Assembly: GCA_946807835.1 (NCBI GenBank)
Contig: OX327703.1
Coordinates: 1,495,501 to 1,559,500, forward strand
DNA: 64,000 nucleotides
Direction of reading: 5' to 3'
From: Ailanthus altissimus
Taxonomy: Eukaryota; Streptophyta; Magnoliopsida; Sapindales; Simaroubaceae
Position 1 is the stretch's first letter; each line of letters opens with the position of its first letter. The notes beneath the pieces are model-generated. The model was not told where the DNA came from and made no database searches. It was given only the letters and a program-made list of their open reading frames with translations. This document shows, piece by piece, positions 27,317-39,418 of the stretch. The position numbers and the translations under genes are program-made.

Positions 27317-27706
27317 TGGAAGCAGCAGTTCCTCCGAAAGCACAGGATTTACAACTGACTGGATTTCAGTCTCAAGATTTTAGAATTTGCATTTCCTACT
27401 TCTGATTTACGATGAAAAATTGTTTATATTGAAATTGAGTTCTTTAAGCAGACGGGGGGATGGTAAGGAAAAAGCAAAACGATCTTCCCCTCATTTTTCT
27501 TAATTTTTGTTTCACTGATGGAGCTGGAACAGTTCCTTTGCTATGTATAATGTGTGGGAAAGACTAAAGAGAGTTTCTATTTGTAGATCAGTTATAAGTT
27601 TACACATAGAGATTAAACAATGATGTATTTGGTATCTTTTTTTTTTTTTTAAATTCCATTTGAATTCTGCTCAACCTTTGAATAAAAGTTTGAAGATCAG
27701 ACCCAT
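27317..27706. other. 3' flank of the ankyrin kinase gene
   Basis: Should hold the 3' UTR of the kinase gene. No frame, repeat or RNA gene was recognised. Confidence 0.4.
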
Positions 27707-27978
27707 GGGACATTAACATTGTCACCTCCCGATGTTGGTACAAATTATATTTTAATGATGACTTTAATTATAATTATACTGTTATTCTTTTTATTTAATT
27801 AAAAAAAATGAAAATGTCTTTATTTTTTAAAAATATTTTAATTATTTACTTGATACAATTATAATGATACTTTCATTTTTTTTAATTAAATAAAAAAGGT
27901 GACAGAATAATTAAAATTAAAATTGTCATTAATCAGGGTATAATTTGTATCAACCAAGGAAGGTGACTGTTAATACCC
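27707..27978. mobile_element. MITE with long imperfect terminal inverted repeats, copy 2
   Basis: A 272-bp relative of the element at 19417-19705. The left end is gggacattaacattgtcacc, and the reverse complement of the right end begins gggtattaacagtcacc. Both arms carry the internal block ttttaatgatgactttaatt or a variant of it. The two copies flank the ankyrin kinase gene, one about 315 bp before the coding start and one about 390 bp after the stop. Confidence 0.65.
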
Positions 27979-29437
27979 GAACCATCATTCTAGTAAACTC
28001 ATTCTCTAGTGTGCATTTGAATTATGCTTCGTTATTTAGCTAAAAAAACGATGTCGTTTTGAGTTATTTAAATGTTAATAATATTTAACCGTCAATCCTT
28101 TATCTTACCCAAAAAAAAAAAAAAATTGTTAATTGTAGATGGATATATTACAGAATTAATAATGTTCCAACGGTAGATTGAAACTGCTCTTACCGAAATA
28201 CAGAACAGTCGAAGACTTTGACGGGGCGTTTTTTCTTCCAATACAATACACCCACGTGGAACAATTTTCTATGGCAGTAAGTAAATCTCTCACCGACCAA
28301 TCAAATCCAAATCGAACGATCCAAATTACGTCTTACGAGACGCCGGAATGTACTCTAATTTTATCTCCCCTTCTCAATCCCTCCCTTAAACCCTCTTTCC
28401 CCTTCAAATTCCTTACAACGACTCTCTCTGTTTCCTCTTGCTCTCTCAAAAATCAAAATTCGACTTATTTTTTTAAAAATTATTATTTATTATTACCATT
28501 AATAAAAAAATTAACCATTAAAAAAGCTGTCTGATAATTTATCTGAATCACTGTAAGTTCACACTTCTTCTTCTTCTTGATCAGCTAAGCCGTAAATTTC
28601 GGCATGTAATATTTCTTTTTAATTTTTAAATATGATTGCCTTATTATATTTTTTTAATTTAATTTTCCTGGATAGTGTAAAGTTTGATTGAATTTCTATA
28701 AAATTTTTTCCTTTTTCATTTATATTATTATGCTTTTGATTCTGTCTGCTGCTGTTCGGATGCTTGGAAATTAGTGGAACTAAAAGAAAAAAATTAAAAT
28801 TAGTGAAAATTAAAAAAACAATTTAGTTTATTACATAGCTAATTATTATTATTATTATTATTATGTCTCTGTTTTTACCGTTCATTTTTGAATTAATAAG
28901 TTTTGACAATGTGTTTGGTTTTTTTTTTTTTTTAAAGGTTTCAAGTGAAAAGTCAAGTTGTTTCATCCAAAGTTTAAGTATTTCAATACTATTAAAGTTA
29001 AGTTGTGTACAAATGATATATAAGATCATAAAAAATTTTCAGTCAGGTCAACTGTCTCTTCATTAACTTGTAAAATATCATGGTTTGTTCTTTTAAATAG
29101 ATTGAAAGATATAAATTGTTTATCAAGTAACTGTGTATTTATGTATTTTTAGGATAGTGTTTTTGATATTGGTTCATTAGTATTAGTATATGAGCAAAGC
29201 TCAAATGAGATGGTGATGAGTTGAACTTGAGAGTAGCTCAAGTTGTTTGGAGGTTCTAATAATCTTGGTATTTGTCATTTGAATATGATGTCAAGGCTGC
29301 TTTGTGGTGAATATGCTTCTTTAATTTTTCTGCAGTGATTTACTTGTGAATATTGCCTCCGCCGGTTTATTAACTGAGTGGCTTTTCGTGAAATCTGCAT
29401 GTGCCTCTCTTTTTAAAGAGAGTAACTATATCTGATA
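27979..29437. other. promoter and 5' UTR region of the LETM1 gene
   Basis: No separate gene is supported. A C/T-rich patch at about 28360-28450 probably marks the 5' end of the LETM1 transcript. A donor at 28553 (cact|gtaagttc) and an acceptor at about 29335 (tttttctgcag) suggest a 5' UTR intron of about 780 bp. A (TTA)n run lies at 28846-28863. The open frame at 28178-28534 covers the C/T-rich patch and has no protein-like character. Confidence 0.4.
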
Positions 29438-32400
29438 ATGGCTTCTAGAGCTATTTGGAGAAGGAAGAGATTAGTTTCCGATTACCTGAATGGCTCTACT
29501 AGGTTGAGTCGAAGTGTCCAATGTTTGGGGCATGCTGTTGGGAATGGTGATTCACGCGTCTGCAGCTCCTCCACAAGCCATATGTCTGTAGACTTCAATC
29601 ACATAAAGGAGGTGAATGCTAGTTTAGTGAGAAAAAGGGAATTGTTGGGTTTCTCTGGGTTTGGACACTTTGTGCATAATTATCATGGATTCACGGTTGT
29701 AGGTCTTGGGAGTGGAAGATTCGAATTCGCCTCTCCAACGAGATTTAGGTTGATGTTGCACTTAGTTCGAAATGCTTCCACGGCTACAGCTAAACAACCT
29801 GAAATTGGCAGTGATGATGAGGAACATGATGAGCTGGTTAGTAGAAAGAGGAAAGAGGCATCCCCAGAAGAGTGCGATCAAGCTGTTGAAGGTTTGAGTA
29901 GTGCAAAAGCAAAAGCAAAAGCAAAGAAGTTACACGAATCACAAGAGGTTGCCAAATCCATTTTACAGAGAACATGTGTCACACTTCTGGGGATTGGCCC
30001 TGCTTTGAGAGCTGTCGCATCTATGAGCAGGTTAAATACAATCTCTTGAATCTTTTATTATTCTACTAATGAGCTCATTAGATATTATTTGACATGGTTT
30101 TTAAAATATATTGCTTGTTTGGTTTGCTATTTCATCCTGCAGGGAGGATTGGGCCAAGAAACTTGTTCACTGGAAACATGAATTTGTGTCGACACTGCAA
30201 CATTATTGGTTGGGTTTTAAGTTACTGTGGGCTGATGTGAGGATCAGTTCAAGAATGCTGTTAAAACTAGCTGGTGGGAGGAGTCTTTCTAGAAGGGAGA
30301 GGCAACAGCTAACTCGAACAACTGCAGATATTTTTAGGCTAGTTCCTTTTGCAGTTTTTATCATAGTTCCATTCATGGAATTCCTTTTGCCGGTGTTCCT
30401 GAAATTGTTCCCCAACATGCTGCCTTCAACTTTCCAAGACAAGATGAAAGAGCAGGTACAGATTGTGATGGCCATTTTAAAGTCTATATCTATTGGTTTC
30501 ACCATGATTAAAATGGTCTTAAGAGGGTTTCCTGGGGAATGTATTAAGGTAACATTGAAGTGATATTATTGTCTGGTTCATATGCATGAAAATTTATGAA
30601 GATAGTATAATTGACCTTAGTTCATTGAATGTATTTTTAGAGAGGTACCGATCAAACCTTAAAACCTTTAGCTTCGGGAGGTGACATTTATGAAGGTTGG
30701 CCTGAGTTTGATAAGAAAAACTCAGCTGTGGCTTAGCGTAATTTTCCTGGTAACTTTTGATCAAAGTTGTAATACCTATTTATAATATAAAAAAATGATT
30801 GTGTTAGAATTATATTTTAATTCAATCATGGTTTTCAGGACCCTAAATGGCATATGCTTTTGCAAACCATGGGCATTCCTTAAACACAGAGTTAATTGGT
30901 CATATTGGTAGGTTTTCAATTGCCCAAACTAGGATGTTGCCTTTTTTTTTTTACGTGTTCTATGGTTTCTTCATGACAACAAGAATGGTGACAGGAGGTG
31001 CATTCATGTATCAGTATCTAATTTAATACCTCCTCAGCTATCTGTTATAAGGACTTGAGAAATTGGATGATTGTTTTCTCTTGTATTAATCAAATGTCTC
31101 TCTCTTTTTTTTTTATAGCTCCATGAACCTGTCTTGCATTGTGTTTATTGGTCCTCTAATTTCCCCTTTAAGGGCAGGATTTATTTATTTACATTTACAC
31201 GCACTAAAAACACAATGAACAAAAAGGATAACAACTAATAAGATGCATTTGCAGTGGTATAATTTACATAAAGATGGTCTCTCTCTCTCTTATTTATTTA
31301 TTGTTTTTCCTTAATGTGCGAGCAGCATAATTAGTTTCACTTCAATTGCTTTGTGTAGGAAGCATTGAAGAGGAAGCTACAAGCAAGAATAGAATATGCC
31401 AAGTTCCTTAAGGACACAGTCAGAAATGGCAAAAGAAGTTCAAAACTCACTGAGTGGGGAAATCAAGAAAACTGCAAAAGATCTTGATGAATTTTTGGAC
31501 AGGGTGAGTATTTCAATTACCATGATTTTCCCTTGATTCTTTTTGTTTTATTAAATTTGATATGTATATTTCTTTTCCTGTATAATTTCGATCATTCAGG
31601 TTAGAAGGGGTGCTGCTGTATCAAATGAGGAGATTTTGGGCTTTGCTAAGTTGTTTCATGATGAACTTACTCTGGATAATATCAGCAGGTTCCTTGCATT
31701 GCAATGGGTTTTGGAATTTTAATTGAATGCATCTAACTATCAAATCCAAAATGTTCCACGTGCTTGCTGAGCGAGAGTTCGTGACAAGTTTTTCTGTCTT
31801 TGCTTTTATTTCTCTGTTCTCAGGCCTCGATTGGTGAATATGTGCAAATGCATGGGAATCAGTCCTTTCGGTACAGATGCATATTTGTGTTTTATGCTCC
31901 GGAAACGACTGCAATGGTAAGATACCTTTTGTCCATTTCAAGTTAATGAATATATTTTGCAGCATCCTTCAGTAATGAGCTGACATTAGAGGACAATTAA
32001 TAGGAGGTGTAGTAGAGAGGATATGAAATTTTTGTACCATGAGTTGTTTGACTTTGTGTGTAAAGGTTGGCTTACTTAATAGATGTAAGGTTTTGTTTAA
32101 AAAAATTCTATTCATCATGTTTGTATCTGTTATTTTTATCTTCATTTTTTGTTCTACAGGATTAAAAATGATGATAAGTTGATTCAAGCTGAGGGCGGTG
32201 TTGAGTCTCTTTCAGAAGCTGAACTTCGTGAAGATTGTAGGGAGAGAGGCATGCTTGGATTACTCTCAGTGGAAGAAATGCGCCAACAGGTTTTTGGATT
32301 TAACTCTTACCTGTTTTCCATGTGTCAATTAACCATGTACTATGCAGTGTAGGATTTGCAAGTTTAAGTTTGAATCATGTATGCAATGAGAACTGTATGA

Positions 32401-35400
32401 GTTTACTGTGGGGACTCTGCAGTTATTTGGTGCATCTTTTATTTGACCACTTTGTATTTCCTTGCTGATTTATCTTTGTTGAGTAACCGTTAATGCAAAG
32501 GCTTAAGTTGAAAAGCAATTGAACCCAATAATAGTGTTTAAATTCTATTATACCCTCTTTCATGTAAGGCTGGATTTGTCACATGAATCCAAATCCATGT
32601 AAACACTCTCAAGGATCACAACTCCTGTTTTATCTTAGAGGTCTGAGTAAACCTCAACATTTAGGAAATGTTGGAAGAAGCAATTCCTTCCAGTTATATG
32701 GTGAAACTCTTGCTGATTCGGCAATTATCAAATAGAAGTTTGGTTTTCTAATTTGTTATGATTGTTTACTTCTGTGCAGCTCAGTGATTGGCTAGATTTG
32801 TCTCTTAATCACTCTGTGCCGTCTTCCCTTTTGATCCTTTCAAGGTGATCTTAAGGCCCCTGGTCTTCATTTTTTTTTTCTCACTCTTCTATTTGAATTT
32901 CACAGTCAGTTAATAGTTATTTACTCCTTTTGCTACATTTGAGTTAATTCTACTCTTACCACAATATGCAGGTCCTTTACTGTGTCTGGAAAGTTGAAGC
33001 CAGAGGAAGCTGTTCGAGCTACTCTGTCTTCTCTCCCAGATGAGGTTGTGGATACAGTTGTTGTTACAGCTTTGCCATCTGAAGATTCTGTTTCATAAAG
33101 GAGAAGGAAACTGGAGTACCTTGAGATGCAGGAAGAATTGATCAAGGTGAAAATTAGACTGTTTTAGTTATGTTCACGTCAGTTTCTTTTAAGTTTAGTT
33201 AACAGACATGGTTAGCAAACAGTAGATATGGTTGATGTCTTGAATCATAAGTGATTCCTGCTCACTTCAGGCTTCAGTCTTTGGAAAAGAGCCTTGGAGC
33301 ATCTTGATAAGCCTTAAGATCTTTTGAATTACTTCAAATAATTATGCTGCAGGAAGAAGAAGAGAGAGAAGAAAAAGAGCTAGCCAGGATGAAGGAATCT
33401 AGACTTAATGAAGAGGATGTTGCATTGAGAGAGATGACTGTACCAGCAGCAAGAGAAGCACAAGAACAAGCTAGAGCAAGAACATTGGAAAAGCAGGAGC
33501 ACCTCTGCAAACTTAGTAGAGCATTGGCTGTATTAGCTTCAGCATCTGTAAGTCTAGATGTGGAACTTCTCTTATCAGGATTTGGCTGATTGTTTGCTTT
33601 TTCTTTTCTGCCTTTAAATCCCAATTCTTTCAAGGGTGATTGTCCGTACAGTAATTTGAATTTGGCTTCTCTAATCTTGCAGTCAGTGAGTAGTGAGCGT
33701 GAAGAGTTCCTGCAGCTTGTCAATAAGGAGGTATTTGTAAACCTAGGATATGTTAGCATGAAATTTTTTAGATTTACTGATATTGAAGAATCTACTTTTA
33801 TTAATCTGTCTTGGACAATTGGTAGTCAACAAGTTGGCTCCATTAAATAGTAGTTTGTTATCTTTTCTTTGTTCTTAAAGTGAAGTATTTACTTTGGGCT
33901 TAGTACATAAACTTGTAAATCTCGTGGAATCCTAATTTTCTTTCTTTTCCATGATTTCATTGCCTTGATGTTTTCAGATTGAACTTTACAATAGCATGGT
34001 AGAGAAAGAAGGTGCTGATTGTGAGAAAGATGCCATTAAGGCATATAAAGCTGCACGAGAAGAAAGTGACCCTGCAACTGAAGTGGCTGAGGCTGATGAG
34101 GTCTCTTCAGCGCTTATAGAAAGGGTAAAGTATACCAGATCCTCCTCATTTTGTTTTGTGTGTACTTCTTATGTTATTAACTGTTTTGAATACTTGGTCA
34201 TTTTTCAGGTTGATGCCATGCTTCAAAATCTTGAGAAGGAAATTGATGATGTGGATGCTAAAATTGGTGATCGTTGGAAACTACTTGACAGGTGTTTAAT
34301 TGTTTCTATATCAGTGCTTCTGTTGTTTATGCAATTGGATAATAACCTAAGCAGGCAGTTCATGGAACTAATAATAATTTATATTAATGAATGAATCTGT
34401 TATGTGGAATATAGAAAATGAAGATTTATATGGAACATGGATCAAAATCTTGGTGGTATTTGTGTTTGGATTTAGTACACCAGAGCCATATTTTAATGTT
34501 TGACCACCATCAGATACAATGGTAACCAAATTATGTAGACCCTTTGTTGAAAATCAAATTCACTGGAGTTATAGCAGACCTTCCATATGTTTTAGACATT
34601 ATTTATTAGGACCAGTTCAGATTTTGCTAGTTCAGATTTAGCCTCTATCTTTGTCTTGTGTGTTTGTGTTCTCTGTAATTATTATCTATTCCAGTCATAG
34701 AATTGTTCTACAATTAATTTGATTTGTTTCAATGCAACCCTCTACTTTCTCAGAATGTTTGGTCTTCAATTCATGTAGTCAAATGTATCAACTGTGCTGT
34801 ATGTCTGCAGGGATCTTGATGGGAAAGTTTCTCCTGAAGAGGTGGCAGGTGCTGCTTTGTACTTGAAGGATACATTAGGAAAGCAAGGTGTCCAAGAACT
34901 TATTAGCAATCTTTCCAAGGACACAGGTCAGCCAATAATTTAGGCTTTTGTCTTTTGAACATGATTACTGCTGGAGCACTAAAGCATCATCTCCTGATTT
35001 TCTCTTCAAAATGTTGCAAGTTATTTCTTGTTAACCTCTAACTAGGAATGGGGAAAAGTGATAAAGTTGTCTGAATCTTAGTGCATGTTATTGTCTAGAG
35101 CTTGTTGCATTTTAATATAAATTTGAAAACAGAACCCGGACCCAAAATGGAAGAGCATGCAAATTGGACACTTGATGCACTGAATGTGAAAATTATTTAT
35201 TGAAACACTTTTGCCTCTTTTCAGTCATTTCAAATGGTTCAATTTCTTCTGTGTGTTCCATCATGTCTTTTTGTAACAGTCATTTCTTCTACATCATGTC
35301 TTCTGTGTGTTCCATCATGTCTTTTCAGTCATTTCAAATGGTTCAATTTCTTCTGTGTGTTCAATTTCGTGAACTAATTTATAATTTATCAATTATAAAT

Positions 35401-35529
35401 TAGTTCACGAAAATGATTGTATGCATTACTAACATAAATGTAACAGATGGGAAGATTCTTGTCGAAGACATTGTCAGATTGGGCAGTCAAACTGAAAATG
35501 CCAGTTCAGCTGAGGAGAGGGGGGAATGA
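29438..35529 (+). pseudogene. LETM1-like mitochondrial cation/proton exchanger, interrupted by a frameshift and a stop
   Basis: LETM1 proteins sit in the inner mitochondrial membrane and exchange K+ or Ca2+ for H+. Fourteen exons are readable: 29438-30030, 30143-30455, 31359-31503, 31600-31688, 31824-31916, 32160-32289, 32780-32844, 32972-33146, 33353-33547, 33683-33730, 33978-34124, 34209-34291, 34811-34926, 35447-35529. All have good GT-AG sites and agreeing phases except exon 3, which is 145 nt where 147 fits. Visible parts are a basic presequence, the transmembrane stretch VPFAVFIIVPFMEFLLPVF, a LETM1 domain (SRPRLVNMCKCMGISPFG), an acidic coiled coil, and an EF-hand-like DLDGKVSPEE. Two lesions break it: a 2-nt deletion near 31423, and TAA at 33096-33098 where relatives carry a sense codon followed by RRRKLE. 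Otherwise the size (about 758 codons) is normal. Recent pseudogene, inactive allele or sequence error are all possible. Confidence 0.85.
35365..35412. repeat. perfect 22-bp inverted repeat with 4-bp loop
   Basis: Arms 35365-35386 and 35391-35412 (starting tttcgtgaactaattt and its complement) flank the loop tatc. It lies in the last intron of the LETM1 locus, just downstream of a local repeat in which 'tttcttctgtgtgttc(c)a' occurs three times between 35240 and 35365. As RNA it would form a strong stem-loop close to the last exon. Confidence 0.8.
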
Positions 35530-35750
35530 AGAGGGTAAATGCCTGCTTGACTTTCTTTAACTTTGACATCCTGATAGTACTTTTCTCGGTAGCTGTTTAG
35601 GTTATTGATCATACAACTTCTAGTTTGAGGGGGTTAGGGCTCTCTAGAATTGTTGTTGAGCAATTTACTGATGTTTCAAGCACCAAAGTGTGATTTTTTT
35701 AAATGTTGGCTTTTTCCTTTTTACTATACCTAGGTGATCGTTTTTAAGAT
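35530..35750. other. 3' flank of the LETM1 locus
   Basis: Probably 3' UTR. No further coding sequence of LETM1 type is visible after the TGA at 35527-35529. Confidence 0.4.
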
Positions 35751-36448
35751 CATATATATAGAAATACTCTTATTCCTTCAAATACTGGTGAGAGGAATGA
35801 ATTAGCTAGTGCTGTAGAAAACAAATGCTGATAGATAAAGACAACTATATGTACACAAAAAAATACCACTGAAATCTTCTTGTTGGACATTCCTGTTATA
35901 TTCTTTGTATTTGAGTTTGAAAAGTAGTGACCTATATCACTTTTATGCCTTTAAAATAAATAGGGTGTTGTATTTTTATGAGCTTCACTGTCAACTGTTT
36001 GCGAGGGAATTATCATAATATCTCTCTATAGGGATTGGAGTTATTCATCCTTTTTCCTTGATGTTCTTTAAAATTGTTCTCCAGGGATGAACTATTTGTT
36101 GCCCTTTACCATATTTTTGTTCTCCATTTTCATTAGAAATGTTTCCTTTACTCAAAAAAGAAAAGTAAAATGTGGATGTATAAAAGGTAGTATGGTATGA
36201 ATTTGTGATGAATTCTTATTGATAAGGAACAGTTTCATTTTCCCAGCTAGTTGAGCAGCCGTTTATTCAGTATTTTGCTTCTAGGATATGCGTACTTGAG
36301 GTTTAATTTCTGGTAGTGGCATTATGTCCAGTCATTTGTTGCTGTGCTTATAATGGTAGAGCATTAATCATCGGGGGAAAATGTAGGAATTAGATGTCCA
36401 TTCTTTTGGAGATCATCCAGTGGGATTTAGAAATCTATGTAATCACCA
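35751..36448 (+). repeat. segmental duplication, copy 1 (partner at 54291-54967)
   Basis: Nearly 700 bp aligns colinearly, in the same orientation, with 54291-54967. Shared blocks include gaaatac(t/a)cttgttcctt-like text, caaatactggtgagagga, gttgctgtgc(t/c)tataatgg and cattcttttggagatcatcc. A short insertion near 35855-35878 is absent from the partner. The duplicated part ends inside the exon-like frame beginning at 36387. Confidence 0.85.
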
Positions 36449-36626
36449 CACTCAAAAGGCAAAAGTTGATGGCAACATGAATAATTCTTGGTTGAAATGT
36501 GAGAGGGAAGAAGATAAAGATTGCTATGAAATACTGAAAGCTGCTAAAACCGTTGGCCGTGAGGGCAGCCTGTTTGGAGCAGAAGCTCGCTATGTTCAGT
36601 CTCAGCCTCCTAAAAAGACAAGATGA
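36387..36626 (+). pseudogene. exon-like C-terminal fragment of an unidentified protein
   Basis: After a plausible acceptor (aaaatgtag, AG at 36385-36386), an open frame runs 80 codons from ELDVHSFGDHPVGF through NNSWLKCEREEDKDCYEIL and KTVGREGSLFGAEA to SQPPKKTR and a TGA. Its composition is protein-like (charged, balanced), unlike the random frames around it. Its first 20 codons also recur, still open and mostly conservative in their changes, in the duplicate at 54905-54967. I do not recognise the family. No upstream exon was found, so it is a fragment of a gene or a gene end brought by a duplication. Reading it as a single terminal exon is inference. Confidence 0.4.
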
Positions 36627-36999
36627 TTTTGAATTACTTCTACATCGAAGGAATGAATTAATCTCAGAGGAAGAAGATAGTGTCAAAAACTATGTGAGAA
36701 AAATGTGATCAACTATATGTCGATCACAAGCTTACATAGAACAAGAATAACGTATCTTTATTATTAGGAGTCATATCCGACGACTCTTTTGTATTTGCAA
36801 CAATTACATATCTCTATGTGATCAATTCTCAGTTGATTACTACTAGCTTTAAAACAAAAAAAAATAATGATAATAATAATTTATCTTTGGAAGTCATGTC
36901 TAGTGACTTTTGATGTGTGCAATAGTCCCTACGGATTTGTTCATTGTTCTTAGTGTATATATATTTAAAAGTTTAGGTCTGTTATTATAAAAAGATCTT

Positions 37000-37085
37000 T
37001 GTAGGTCACTAGGGCAAGTGGTGGGTAGCCTTGGTCTAGCTTTTTGGGGGGTTAAAGGTTCGAGTCTCTTCTTATATATGAGTAG
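37000..37085 (+). repeat. tRNA-derived SINE-like remnant
   Basis: Contains gggtagccttggtctagc and, about 25 bp on, ggttcgagtctc, a perfect box B core. The box A part is degenerate. Probably a decayed SINE. Confidence 0.4.
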
Positions 37086-39418
37086 AGATAGATTTTTCTA
37101 ATTTTTAATAAAATAAATTTAATTATTTTGGGTTTAAATTTGCGGACCGTGCCTTAAATATTATTGTTGTATGTTTTAATAGACCTTTAATTATGAATAT
37201 CAGATTTGACCTTTTTGGGTCTAAATCTATAAGACGTGTCTCAACGGATATCATTGTAAGATAAATTTTTTTCCATGAATTTGGTCTCTAGTCGGTTTAT
37301 GATCATAGCATCAGAGTCCCAGGCAGATTGTGACAAGTCGAAAAAACAAATGTATCTCTTTCTCCAGAACTAACAAGTCTTATTAAGCTTCGGAGTGAAA
37401 TTCAAACTTGCCAATTGAACTATCTATCTGAGGCATCATAGAACCATAGCGAGTTTTGAAGGTTTGGCAGTTAAGATGTTTATTTTGTTTTATATTTTTC
37501 ATTTGTTTTTGGTGGGGTTAAGTTCACGCCAAGTCCTTGTAATTTCTTGGGAATGGCTTGTTTTGATATCCCTTACCTAGCTAGTCAACAAATTCTTTGC
37601 ATACAGAAATGGGGACTGCGAAGCATCTGAGCCAACTTGTTTTAACCAATTGGATTGCCGGCTTGCCAAACTTTTTCATTGCACAATGAAGCTTGCAACC
37701 CCTCTTTTCTTATGCTTATGCACTCAATTGAACGATTTTTTGAAACTCATGTATGTCTCAATAAATATTTTATTAAAAATATTAAATTTGGTATTTTTGA
37801 GTCTAAATTTGGAGACTCTGTCTCAACCAATATTTCGAGTTTAGCTCTTGATATACTTCTAATTATAAATATCAGTTGTAATATTAAAAGAAAAAATCTT
37901 TGTATAGTTGCCATCTTGAAATTTTATTTATTAGGCAATTATGTGTGAGAATTTTTATTAGTTGAAAAACTATCAAGGACATGGCATTCGAGTCCTCGTC
38001 TATAGTATTCATAATGCTCCCAAACAGATTTATTCAACAAAAGTTACAAAAAGTGAGGAATTTTTTACAGAGTTGGGATCTTGTGGGGACTCGTTTTAAA
38101 TGATGAGTAATTCGAATTATATTTTAAATATTTTTTAAAGATGGATCGGATTTAGGTACAATAATATAAACTCGAATTAAATTTGGGGATAAATTAATTT
38201 TTTAGACCAACCTCAATACTTGATTTTAAAAAAAAATTAAAAAAAAATTTTAATGTGAGAAAAATTTACATATCTATACAAATTAAGGTTGGCTACGTGC
38301 TAAATCTAGAAGTATAAAATTTACTTTCATTATATTTTTAGTTATATTTTTATTTTTAATTTTTTTTAATTATATTTAATATTAGACACTTGTTTCTAAA
38401 TTGAAGTGAATTCATTTGTTAAGATAGAAAAAGAAGACGAAGAGAAACAAACAAAATAGGTAAATAATTTTATTATCATTATTAATTTTTTAGTCATCAC
38501 TCATTTAACTTAAAAGTTATTTTACTTTGTGTTAAAAGTTTGTAAAGAATTTTAATAGAGATTTGATGTTTAGATTACAAATGAAGCATGGTGATTTAGA
38601 TGTCAAAATTCAAAGAAACCATTAATTTTTGTGATTTTTTAATTTTAATTTATATAATTAATTTTTAAAATTAGTAGTTGAGACTTAAAAATTTGATATA
38701 GTTTATATTTTTATGTGATATTTATAATTGTTTTTGGTATATTATGATTGTAGAGGTGAAATCTATTTCACAAAATTAAGTTGGTACAAATAAAAAAAAT
38801 ATTTAAGAAATTAAAAAAATTGAGTATGGTGCCCATAATGACCCCTTTATTCTAAACTCGAATTATATATATATCGAGTATAGAATAGATATGAAAATTC
38901 TCACACTATTTAAATATGAATGCGAGAATTCTGATCTTCGCTTCAACCCGCCCCATTGCTACCCTTAAGCTTATCTAATTGCTTTGCTGTTAATCAAAGA
39001 TCGTTTAATTTCAATTTCTAATTCTCATACTATACACTTTTACTTTTTTCTAAAAAAAGAAAATTAAGTATTATTATCTCTTTTTTTTTTTTTTGAAAAT
39101 TTAAAAGGTAAAGATGACAACACAACTTTATGGTGCAATCCCAAAAATTCATCACATTTGTAATGTCAAAAGTAACAAATTTATACATTTATAATTACAA
39201 AGTTTCTTAATATTAGTACAAAATGCAGTTACAAATATTTATGTAAAATAACTATTGAAAAACAACGTGTTTATAATATTAAAAGTGGGTACTTATTTGA
39301 TTCGACATTAATATCATCATATTTAAAGGTGAATTTACGACAAGGCCAATCAAGAGAGATTGACTCTATGAGCCTCTAAACTCTAAATAAATATAAATTT
39401 GAAATAATTTTTTTTAAC
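37086..39418. other. AT-rich intergenic region
   Basis: About 2.3 kb with no supportable gene. The short frames at 37650-37948 are not protein-like. No terminal repeats or RNA genes were recognised. Confidence 0.4.

Noticed and set aside
28178..28534. 118-codon open frame upstream of LETM1
   Set aside because: Overlaps the C/T-rich putative 5' UTR, low complexity at its end, no family features.
33334..33759. 141-codon Ser/Leu-rich open frame on the minus strand
   Set aside because: Antisense shadow of the LETM1 coiled-coil exon; Ser/Leu runs are complements of Glu/Lys codons.
35221..35365. Repeated 'cttctgtgtgttccatcatg' block as a regulatory array
   Set aside because: Only two to three irregular copies in an intron; simple local duplication is enough.
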